Below are positions 1 through 5,540 of a DNA stretch of 8,003 nucleotides, in pieces (positions within the stretch are counted from its first letter, which is position 1; every line of letters starts with the position of its first letter). The notes beneath the pieces were generated by a model. The model was not told the origin of the DNA and did no database searches. It was given only the letters and a program-made list of their open reading frames with translations. The stretch covers positions 1-8,003 of the forward strand of contig JAPSJG010000157.1 of NCBI GenBank assembly GCA_031178305.1. Reading direction: 5' to 3'. Made by a program: the position numbers and the translations under genes. Source of the stretch: Sinorhizobium sp. Its GTDB lineage: Bacteria > Pseudomonadota > Alphaproteobacteria > Rhizobiales > Rhizobiaceae.

Positions 1-493
1 TTTGAGGTCATTTCCAAGAAATGACTTCGGGGCTTTCTGTTCCCTGTGGCGGGGAAACTCCACGTCGCTCATCTGAAAAGTCGAGATAGTGAAACCGAGC
101 GCGTCTTCGCGTCGGGGACGAGGATATTTCGACTTCAGGTTGTGCTTCGGGTGTGTGACTCCAAACTGTTCTTGTGTCGATCTGAAGGAGGAATGGGGGC
201 TCGGGCTGCATCGCTTCGTACGAGGGCGCGGCGCAGCCGTGAAGAGGAAAGGTTCCGGGTAGCTTCGTATCGCCGCATGGAACCGGAATATGAGGCGCGA
301 GGGGACATTCGCACCAGGCGGGGCGAATGCGCGCAGCGCGCGCCGTGGCGGGATTATGAGGAGCTCGCAACGGTGTGACAGGGGCGTCCGCGGGCACGGC
401 ATGGTCTTTGAGAGGCGGCCGCGGCAGGCGGGCATAAGAAGATGAAGCCGGCAGCAATGACGGCGTCGGAGAATGGAATTGGAAGGCGGCAAC
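1..493 (+). other. dnaA upstream region, no supported gene
   Basis: This stretch of about 490 bases precedes dnaA. It begins with an 11-bp hairpin (annotated separately) and is G+C-rich in its second half. An open frame at 46-378 would be Arg-rich and gives no recognisable domain, so I do not call it. AAGGAGG at 185-191 looks like a strong Shine-Dalgarno core, but the ATG at 193 lies only one base after it, too close to be used. Inverted GGTTCC/GGAACC at 251-256 and 279-284 could form a weak stem. There is one GANTC (CcrM-type) site, GACTC at 157-161. I see no TTATCCACA-like DnaA-box cluster and no convincing sigma-70 promoter. It may largely be a long dnaA mRNA leader. In alphaproteobacteria the origin usually lies elsewhere (near hemE/parAB), consistent with the absence of an origin here. 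Confidence 0.5.
4..28. repeat. Perfect inverted repeat, 11-bp hairpin
   Basis: Bases 4-14 pair with 18-28 around a CAA loop. The core GTCATTTC/GAAATGAC (7-14 and 18-25) is perfect, and the stem extends through a G-U pair and two more pairs. No clear T-tract follows on the plus strand (GGGGCTTTCTGTT), so it is not a textbook intrinsic terminator. It could be the end of an upstream transcript, such as rpsT, which often precedes dnaA in alphaproteobacteria. It could also be a protein-binding palindrome or an mRNA 5'-end structure. Confidence 0.6.
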
Positions 494-2017
494 ATGCAGA
501 TGAATTTGGCGACGGCACGTGAAGCAATTCAGCCCGAAAGCAATCAGTCTCACGCGGCGGGAGAAAAACACGACATGCGGCACGACGCACTGTTCGAGCG
601 GGTAAGTGCGCGTCTAAAAGCCCAGGTCGGTCCGGACGTTTTCGCCAGCTGGTTCGGACGTCTCAAGCTTCATTCCGTATCGAAGAGCGTCGTGCGCCTG
701 ACGGTGCCGACGACGTTCCTCAAATCGTGGATCAACAACCGCTATCTCGACCTCATCACCAGCCTCTTCCAGCAGGAGGACGGCGAGGTCCTGAAGGTGG
801 AAATTCTCGTGCGCACGGCAACGCGCAGCCAGCGATCTTCCGCCCATGAAGAGACTGCGCCAGCTGCAGCCGAACCGGCACCGGCGCCGGTCCGTCGTTC
901 CGCGTCGCCGCAGACTGTCGCCGTTGCTGCCGCGGCGGCGATCGCCGCCGCGCCGAAGTCGACCCAGTCGCCGCTTTTCGGCTCGCCGCTCGATCAGCGC
1001 TACAGCTTCGATAGTTTCGTCGAGGGAGCATCGAACCGCGTGGCGCTTGCCGCCGCTCGCACGATCGCTGAGGCCGGTGCCGGCGCCGTGCGCTTCAATC
1101 CACTCTTCATTCATTCGAGCGTCGGCCTCGGCAAGACCCATCTTCTCCAGGCGATCGCACTCGCAGCCTTGCAGGGCGCCCGCGCACCGCGCGTCGTCTA
1201 TCTGACTGCCGAATATTTCATGTGGCGCTTCGCAACCGCGATCCGCGACAATGATGCGCTGTCTCTTAAGGAATCGCTGCGCAACATTGATCTCTTGATC
1301 ATCGATGACATGCAGTTCCTGCAGGGTAAGTCGATCCAGCACGAATTCTGCCATCTCTTGAACATGCTGCTCGACTCGGCGAAACAGGTGGTTGTCGCGG
1401 CCGATCGCGCGCCCTGGGAATTGGAATCGCTCGACAGCCGAGTTCGCTCCCGCCTCCAGGGCGGCGTTGCGATCGAGATGGAAGGGCCGGACTATGAGAT
1501 GCGGCTTGAAATGTTGAAACGTCGCGTCGAGGCGGCTCGCCAGGACGACGCCTCGCTCGAGATTCCCCAGGAAATCCTCTGCCACGTCGCCCGCAATGTC
1601 ACGGCCAGTGGGCGCGAGCTTGAAGGTGCATTCAATCAGCTTCTCTTCCGGCGCTCCTTCGAGCCGCAGCTTTCCATCGAGCGCGTCGACGAGCTGCTTG
1701 GGCATCTCGTCAACGCCGGCGAGCCGCGCCGCGTCCGCATCGAGGACATCCAGCGCGTCGTCGCCAAACACTACAACGTCTCGCGCCAGGAGCTGGTCTC
1801 TAACCGCCGTACGCGCGTCATCGTAAAGCCGCGCCAGATCGCCATGTATCTGTCGAAGACACTGACGCCGCGCTCCTTCCCTGAGATCGGCCGGCGTTTC
1901 GGCGGCCGTGACCACACGACGGTGCTGCATGCCGTGCGCAAGATCGAAGAGATGATCGCTGCCGATACCAAGCTCAGCCACGAGATCGAGCTCCTGAAGC
2001 GGCTGATCAACGAGTAA
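494..2017 (+). CDS. dnaA: Chromosomal replication initiator protein DnaA
   Basis: DnaA is the AAA+ ATPase that binds DnaA boxes, melts oriC and loads the replicative helicase. In the 507-aa product (start at 494), domain I (about 28-107) begins at the conserved MRHDALFERV and contains FASWFGRL. An Ala/Pro-rich linker, domain II, spans about 114-158. Domain III has Walker A (VGLGKTH, about 210-216), Walker B (LLIIDD, about 267-272), a sensor 1 region (VVVAADRAPWEL), an arginine-finger motif (SRLQGG) and sensor 2 (GRELEGA). Domain IV ends with the DNA-binding signature GGRDHTTVLHA (about 470-480). I chose ATG 494 because GGAAGG (481-486) lies 7 bases upstream. ATG 473 has only GGAG one base away. 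ATG 575 would give 480 aa, close to the length I recall for the S. meliloti protein. The gene is monocistronic, with a strong terminator downstream. In S. meliloti, dnaA mRNA is reported to be a target of the trans-acting sRNA EcpR1. Confidence 0.97.
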   Translation: MQMNLATAREAIQPESNQSHAAGEKHDMRHDALFERVSARLKAQVGPDVFASWFGRLKLHSVSKSVVRLTVPTTFLKSWINNRYLDLITSLFQQEDGEVLKVEILVRTATRSQRSSAHEETAPAAAEPAPAPVRRSASPQTVAVAAAAAIAAAPKSTQSPLFGSPLDQRYSFDSFVEGASNRVALAAARTIAEAGAGAVRFNPLFIHSSVGLGKTHLLQAIALAALQGARAPRVVYLTAEYFMWRFATAIRDNDALSLKESLRNIDLLIIDDMQFLQGKSIQHEFCHLLNMLLDSAKQVVVAADRAPWELESLDSRVRSRLQGGVAIEMEGPDYEMRLEMLKRRVEAARQDDASLEIPQEILCHVARNVTASGRELEGAFNQLLFRRSFEPQLSIERVDELLGHLVNAGEPRRVRIEDIQRVVAKHYNVSRQELVSNRRTRVIVKPRQIAMYLSKTLTPRSFPEIGRRFGGRDHTTVLHAVRKIEEMIAADTKLSHEIELLKRLINE

Positions 2018-2045
2018 AGCATTGTCTGTGTAAGCAGAAGATTAC

Positions 2046-2075
2046 AAAGGCCCGGCTCTGCCGGGCCTTTTTGTT
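2046..2075 (+). terminator. Intrinsic terminator of dnaA
   Basis: A perfect 11-bp stem, AAAGGCCCGGC (2046-2056) with GCCGGGCCTTT (2060-2070), closes a TCT loop. It runs directly into a T-rich tail (TTTTTGTT). It lies 28 bases after the dnaA stop codon, as expected for a rho-independent terminator, and it separates dnaA from the downstream sigma-factor module. Confidence 0.93.
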
Positions 2076-2168
2076 GCGGCATCGGTGGAAAGCTCGGCGC
2101 GAGGAGGCCCTGCCGCGTCCCGCGCAATTTCAGGCAGACAGCCCAGGAAACATTTTTTTCGCCTCGCT

Positions 2169-2195
2169 TGTCGGCTATCACTAACTCCATTCGTC
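2169..2195 (+). promoter_or_regulatory. Putative ECF42-type promoter for the DGPF-sigma operon
   Basis: TGTCGG (2169-2174) and CGTC (2192-2195) are separated by 17 bases. The same arrangement recurs at 3879-3905, where conservation extends to TGTCGGC-N14-TTCGTCCT. From memory, the ECF42 promoter is TGTCGA at -35 and CG[A/T]C at -10, so this copy matches 5 of 6 and 4 of 4 positions. Transcription would start near 2202, giving a leader of about 19 bases that contains GGAGAG (2209-2214) before the ATG at 2221. Its role is inferred from this repetition and from the downstream sigma gene. Confidence 0.7.
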
Positions 2196-2220
2196 CTCAG
2201 ACCAGAGCGGAGAGTCCCCA

Positions 2221-2595
2221 ATGCTTTATGCGGTGCTTTGCTACAACGATGAAAGTGTCACCTGTACCTGGAGCAAGGAGGAGGACGACAGGGTCATGCG
2301 CGATCTCACCGCCGTCCAGCGCAAATATGTCGAGGCAGGCAAGCTTGGACCAGTTGCGCGCCTGCTGCCGACGACGGCCGCTACGACTCTGCGTCACGGG
2401 ATCGGCGAGACGATCGTCATTGACGGCCCCTTCGCCGAAACCAAGGAGCAATTGCTCGGCTTCTATCTGATCGATTGCGCATCGCTCGACGAGGCCCTTG
2501 GCTTTGCCCGCGATTTGAGTAGCGCCAATCCAAGCGCCGGCTCTTACGAGATCCGCCCCCTCGCTCTGTATAAGCCCGGTGAGCTTCCAATATGA
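2221..2595 (+). CDS. YCII/DGPF-domain protein linked to ECF42 sigma factor
   Basis: This 124-aa protein is a YCII-related, ferredoxin-like-fold protein of the DGPF group. It shows the opening YAVLCYND, the family-naming DGPF motif at residues 68-71 (IVIDGPFAETKEQLLGFYLID), and the terminal IRPLALYKPG. Proteins of this group are the conserved genomic partners of ECF42 sigma factors; their biochemical activity is unknown. They have been suggested to act as sensors or as small enzymes, but nothing here decides between these. The start at ATG 2221 is supported by GGAGAG (2209-2214) with 6 bases of spacing. The stop codon overlaps the start of the sigma gene as ATGA (2592-2595), so the two are probably translationally coupled. 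A putative ECF42 promoter lies just upstream. There is no signal peptide or membrane segment, so the protein should be cytoplasmic. Confidence 0.92.
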   Translation: MLYAVLCYNDESVTCTWSKEEDDRVMRDLTAVQRKYVEAGKLGPVARLLPTTAATTLRHGIGETIVIDGPFAETKEQLLGFYLIDCASLDEALGFARDLSSANPSAGSYEIRPLALYKPGELPI

Positions 2596-3863
2596 CGGAC
2601 CAGGCTTGGGTCGACGTCGCCCTCATTTCCGCGCGGCCGCAGGCCATGGGCGCGCTGTTGCGCTATTTCCGGAATCTTGACCTGGCGGAGGAAGCCTACC
2701 AGGAGGCTTGCCTCCGGGCGCTGAACACTTGGCCGAAGAACGGACCGCCGCGCGATGCGGCAGCATGGCTGATTTTCGTCGGCCGCAATAGCGGCATCGA
2801 CAAGGTGCGCCGGAAGGCGCGGGAAACGGCGTTGCCGCCCGAGGAACTGCTTTCCGATCTCGAAGATCGCGAAGGCGAGCTCGCCGAGCGCCTCGACGGA
2901 TCGCATTACCGCGACGACATCCTGCGGCTGCTCTTCGTCTGCAGCAACCCGGTCCTGCCGGCGACCCAGCAGATAGCGCTGGCGCTTCGGATCGTCTCCG
3001 GCCTGTCAGTCAAACAGATCGCCCGCGCCTTCCTCGTCGGCGAGGCGGCGATGGAGCAGCGAATCACCCGTGCCAAAGCGCGTGTCGCAGCCGCGGGCAT
3101 TCCCTTCGAAACGCCGGACGCCGCCGACCGGGCCGAGCGACTCGCCGCAGTGGCGACGATGATCTATCTGGTGTTCAACGAGGGCTATTCGGTGATGAAC
3201 GGCCCCGAGGGCGTTTCCGCCGATCTGTGCGATGAGGCGATCCGGCTTTCCCGGCTCCTTCTGCGGCTGTTCCCGGCGGAGCCCGAGATCATGGGCCTGA
3301 CGGCGCTGCTTCTGCTCCAGCATTCGCGTGCCCGCGCCCGCTTCGATGCCGACGGCAGCATCGTCCTGCTCGAAAATCAGGATCGGCGGCTTTGGAACAG
3401 ACAGATGATCGCGGAAGCGCTGGCGATGATCGACAAGGCCATGCGCCATCGCCGCCCCGGTCCCTATCAGATCCAGGCAGCGATTGCCGCTTTGCACGCG
3501 CGTGCCAAGCGTCCGGAACTGACCGACTGGGAAGAGATCGACCTGCTCTACCAGGCGCTCGAACGGCTGCAACCATCGCCGGTCGTGACCCTTAACCGTG
3601 CGGTCGCAGTGTCGAAGCGCGAAGGGGCGGAGGCGGCGCTCGCTCTCGTCGAGCCGCTCGGCGACAGGCTCTCCGGCTATTTTTACTTTCATGGGCTGCG
3701 TGGGGCCTTGCTCAAGCAATTGGGGCGCGGGCGCGAAGCCCGCGTCGCTTTCGACCGGGCGATCGCGCTCGCCACCAATACGGCGGAGGCCGCGTACATC
3801 CGCAAAGAACTCGACCATCTGGCGGGCGAAACCGAGCCGGCTCACGCAGAAGAACGGCGTTAA
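2592..3863 (+). CDS. ECF42-type RNA polymerase sigma factor with TPR-like C-terminal extension
   Basis: This 423-aa protein is far longer than a plain ECF sigma factor (about 180-200 aa). Region sigma-2 spans about 15-80 (LLRYFRNLDLAEEAYQEAC, WLIFVGRNSGIDKVRRKAR). Region sigma-4 spans about 113-166 (LRLLFVCSNPVLP, then SGLSVKQIARAFLVGEAAM and QRITRAKARV, the recognition helix). The C-terminal half, about 185-415, carries the ECF42 hallmarks FNEGYS (195-200), ENQDRRLWNR (261-270), GPYQIQAAIAALHA (290-303), TDWEEIDLLY and PSPVVTLNRAVAV (328-340), and ends in TPR-like helices. In this group the extension, rather than a membrane anti-sigma factor, is thought to control activity. No anti-sigma gene is present here. 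The start codon overlaps the DGPF stop codon, and GGTGAG (2578-2583) lies 8 bases upstream. It probably directs transcription from the two repeated TGTCGG-N17-CGTC sites in this window. Confidence 0.94.
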   Translation: MTDQAWVDVALISARPQAMGALLRYFRNLDLAEEAYQEACLRALNTWPKNGPPRDAAAWLIFVGRNSGIDKVRRKARETALPPEELLSDLEDREGELAERLDGSHYRDDILRLLFVCSNPVLPATQQIALALRIVSGLSVKQIARAFLVGEAAMEQRITRAKARVAAAGIPFETPDAADRAERLAAVATMIYLVFNEGYSVMNGPEGVSADLCDEAIRLSRLLLRLFPAEPEIMGLTALLLLQHSRARARFDADGSIVLLENQDRRLWNRQMIAEALAMIDKAMRHRRPGPYQIQAAIAALHARAKRPELTDWEEIDLLYQALERLQPSPVVTLNRAVAVSKREGAEAALALVEPLGDRLSGYFYFHGLRGALLKQLGRGREARVAFDRAIALATNTAEAAYIRKELDHLAGETEPAHAEERR

Positions 3864-3878
3864 AAAATCCTTAGCCGC

Positions 3879-3905
3879 TGTCGGCATCCGGCTGATTTCT
3901 TCGTC
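3879..3905 (+). promoter_or_regulatory. Putative second ECF42-type promoter, upstream of the SRPBCC gene
   Basis: TGTCGG (3879-3884) and CGTC (3902-3905) are again 17 bases apart, with flanking conservation TGTCGGC and TTCGTCCT identical to the copy at 2169-2197 while the 14 bases between differ. It lies 16 bases after the sigma stop codon. The start would fall near 3912, giving a leader of about 26 bases that carries the GGAGG at 3925-3929. It suggests that the SRPBCC and SnoaL-VOC genes belong to the sigma factor's regulon. Confidence 0.7.
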
Positions 3906-3937
3906 CTTGGATCGAACACCACATGGAGGAATTCGAA

Positions 3938-4420
3938 ATGACTGCAGTGACCGACACAAAGATCGCCGCCGAGCGCGATCTGGTGCTGATCCGGCTGATC
4001 AATGCCCCGCGTGATAAGATTTACCGCTCATTCACCGACCCTGAACTCCTGAAGCAATGGTTCGCACCCTTGCCGTGGACGATCACGGAAGCGGAGCTGG
4101 ATGTCAGGCCCGGCGGGACCAATCGCTTCGTCATGCGCTCGCCGGAGGGTGAGCTCTATCCCAATCAGGGGGTCTATCTGGAGGTCGTACCGAACGAAAA
4201 GCTTGTCATGACCGATGCCTATACGGAAGCCTGGAAGCCTTCGGAGAAGCCCTTCATGACCGCGATTCTCACCTTCGAGGACGAGGGTGGCAAGACCCGC
4301 TACACAGCCCGCGCCCGCCACTGGAGCGCCGCGGATCGGGAGGCGCACGAGAAAATGGGCTTTCATGAGGGCTGGGGCCAATGTGCCGACCAGCTTGCCG
4401 CCCTCGTCGCGAGAATTTGA
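3938..4420 (+). CDS. SRPBCC-fold protein, AHSA1-like (activator of Hsp90 ATPase homologue)
   Basis: This 160-aa protein matches the bacterial AHSA1/START-like ligand-binding fold. It shows the family opening RLINAPRDKIYRSFTDPE followed by LLKQWF (about 19-42), the glycine turn RPGG (57-60), the middle strand GVYLEVVPNEKLVMTDAY (78-95), and the closing helix GFHEGWGQCADQLAALV (141-157). Members have a hydrophobic pocket and often sit with ArsR regulators or ECF sigma factors; the ligand is unknown here. ATG 3938 is preferred over ATG 3923, because GGAGG (3925-3929) lies 8 bases before 3938 and would be inside the coding sequence of the longer form. A putative ECF42 promoter precedes it. A hairpin and 55 bases separate it from the next gene, which is probably cotranscribed. 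It lacks a signal peptide. Confidence 0.92.
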   Translation: MTAVTDTKIAAERDLVLIRLINAPRDKIYRSFTDPELLKQWFAPLPWTITEAELDVRPGGTNRFVMRSPEGELYPNQGVYLEVVPNEKLVMTDAYTEAWKPSEKPFMTAILTFEDEGGKTRYTARARHWSAADREAHEKMGFHEGWGQCADQLAALVARI

Positions 4421-4422
4421 GG

Positions 4423-4439
4423 GGCGAGCAGCGCTCGCC
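4423..4439 (+). repeat. Intercistronic hairpin between the SRPBCC and SnoaL-VOC genes
   Basis: A perfect 7-bp stem, GGCGAGC (4423-4429) with GCTCGCC (4433-4439), closes an AGC loop. It starts 3 bases after the SRPBCC stop codon. No T-tract follows, so it is unlikely to be an intrinsic terminator. It could stabilise the upstream 3' end or tune expression between the two genes. Confidence 0.5.
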
Positions 4440-4475
4440 ACGATTTCGGCTGCCATCACGACAAGGAGACGAACC

Positions 4476-5339
4476 ATGTCCGACAACGGGAGCAGAACCA
4501 CCGCCACGGAAATTCGCGCGGTGATAGACAATTGGGCGGAAGCCATGCGCCGGAAGGATGCAGACCGCGTCCTCGCACATGGTGCGGAGGATTGCCTAGT
4601 CTATTCGCTGGCGCCGCCGCTCAAGGCATCGGATGGCGACCCTGAGGGGCTCGAGCGATGGTTTGCGACCTGGAAAGGTCCGCTCGGCTACCGACTAGAG
4701 GATCTCGAGATCGCCGCGGATGGCGACGTCGCCTTCGCGACCGCTTTCGCGCATCTTTCCGGTGAGAAGCGCGACGGCGGGAAGGCTGCCCTCTGGTACC
4801 GCATCACCCTCGGCCTGAGGCGCGTCGGCGAAACCTGGAAGATCGTGCATCAGCACGAGTCCGTGCCCTTCTACATGGATGGAAGCTTCAAGGCGGCAGT
4901 CGATCTCGACCCGAAGTCAGAGATAGAGTGGGATGCGCCGTCGCCTCCGCCGATGGCTGGCGTCATCGCCTATCTGAGTATGCAGGACGCCAATGCCAGC
5001 GCCGAATTCTACGGCCGCGCCTTCGGCGCCAAGGAGGAGCACCGTAAATATGCCGAGGACGGCGAGCGACTCATCCATTGTCATCTGACGGTCAATGGCG
5101 GCGCGCTGATGCTGAGCGATCCCTTCCCGGAATTTGGCCATCACTGGAAGCCGTCGGAGGGTTTCGTCCTGCATCTCGTCGTCGACGATGCGGATTACTG
5201 GTGGAAGCGAGCGGTTGCCGCGGGCGCGGAAGTGACGATGCCGCTCGAGATTGCCTTCTGGGGCGACTATTACGGCCAGCTCCGCGATCCCTTCGGCGTC
5301 AAGTGGGCGATCGTCGCGCCGGTGAAGAAGGTGGGATGA
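4476..5339 (+). CDS. SnoaL-like (NTF2-fold) and VOC/PhnB-like fusion protein
   Basis: This 287-aa protein joins two domains that are often separate. Residues about 10-133 form an NTF2/SnoaL-like domain (ketosteroid-isomerase-like, DUF4440 type): an N-terminal helix with IDNWAEAMRRKDADRVLAH, GLERWFATW, and the end strands YRITLGLRRVGETWKIVHQHESVPF. A proline-containing linker (SPPPM, 156-160) leads into a VOC domain of the PhnB type, about 161-283 (AYLSMQDANASAEFYGRAFGA, LMLSDPFPEFG, and the closing FWGDYYGQLRDPFGVKWAI). PhnB-like VOC proteins frequently occur near ECF sigma factors; catalysis and substrate are unknown. ATG 4476 is chosen because AAGGAG (4463-4468) lies 7 bases upstream; the open frame extends further 5' but would overlap the SRPBCC gene. 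No separate copy of the sigma promoter motif precedes it, so it is probably read through from 3879-3905. It is followed by a repeat element. Confidence 0.9.
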   Translation: MSDNGSRTTATEIRAVIDNWAEAMRRKDADRVLAHGAEDCLVYSLAPPLKASDGDPEGLERWFATWKGPLGYRLEDLEIAADGDVAFATAFAHLSGEKRDGGKAALWYRITLGLRRVGETWKIVHQHESVPFYMDGSFKAAVDLDPKSEIEWDAPSPPPMAGVIAYLSMQDANASAEFYGRAFGAKEEHRKYAEDGERLIHCHLTVNGGALMLSDPFPEFGHHWKPSEGFVLHLVVDDADYWWKRAVAAGAEVTMPLEIAFWGDYYGQLRDPFGVKWAIVAPVKKVG

Positions 5340-5349
5340 GGGCCCAGGG

Positions 5350-5503
5350 GTCCCTCATCGGTCGCGGCATTGCCCCCCATCCGCCTGCCGGCACCTTCGC
5401 TCCGCTAGCGGGTGAAGGGGATTCGCGGCGCCTTCTTCGTCCCTTCTTCCCGCTCGCGGTCGCTCGCGGCGAGAGGGCTAGCGTAAGGGCGAGGGTGAGG
5501 GAC
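5350..5503. repeat. 154-bp palindromic intergenic element (RIME/MITE-like)
   Basis: This element fills most of the gap between the converging ends of the SnoaL-VOC gene (5339) and hemW (5541). Its ends are a perfect 8-bp inverted repeat, GTCCCTCA (5350-5357) and TGAGGGAC (5496-5503). Inside are two palindromic modules. One is the hairpin at 5395-5417 (CTTCGC...GTGAAG). The other is a G+C-rich stem at about 5439-5503, in which CGCTCGCGG is tandemly duplicated (5451-5459 and 5461-5469). The plan (CCCTCATC..GCCTGCCGGCACCTTC..hairpin..GAGAGGG..GGTGAGGG) resembles the palindromic mosaic elements (RIME-type) scattered through rhizobial genomes; I recognise the arrangement and have not aligned it. 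It has no coding capacity and may act as a bidirectional transcription end. The remaining bases, 5504-5540, hold only a 6-bp hairpin (5508-5513/5520-5525). Confidence 0.65.
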
Positions 5504-5540
5504 AATCGCGGTGGGCGGTCACCGCTCTCAGCCACCACCG

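Noticed and set aside
175..201. TGTCGA in the dnaA leader as a third ECF42 promoter
   Set aside because: No CGTC- or CGAC-like element follows at 16-18 bases, so only half of the motif is present.
46..378. Open reading frame of 110 codons upstream of dnaA
   Set aside because: It has an Arg/Glu-rich composition, no recognisable domain and no properly placed ribosome site. It looks like a chance frame in G+C-rich DNA.
407..438. TTTGAG...CATAAG as a sigma-70 promoter for dnaA
   Set aside because: The spacing is 19-20 bases or more and both hexamers match poorly.
1..493. Chromosomal origin next to dnaA
   Set aside because: There is no cluster of DnaA boxes and no A+T-rich unwinding region. In related alphaproteobacteria the origin lies elsewhere.
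614..1981. Long open frame on the minus strand opposite dnaA (455 codons)
   Set aside because: It is an antisense shadow of dnaA, whose codons keep the opposite frame open. The translation has no family resemblance.
3006..3959. Long minus-strand open frame opposite the sigma gene
   Set aside because: It is an antisense shadow. The plus-strand frame has clear sigma-2, sigma-4 and ECF42 motifs.
5395..5503. CRISPR array or tandem repeat locus
   Set aside because: The repeats are palindromic arms and a single 10-base duplication, not regularly spaced repeats with unique spacers.
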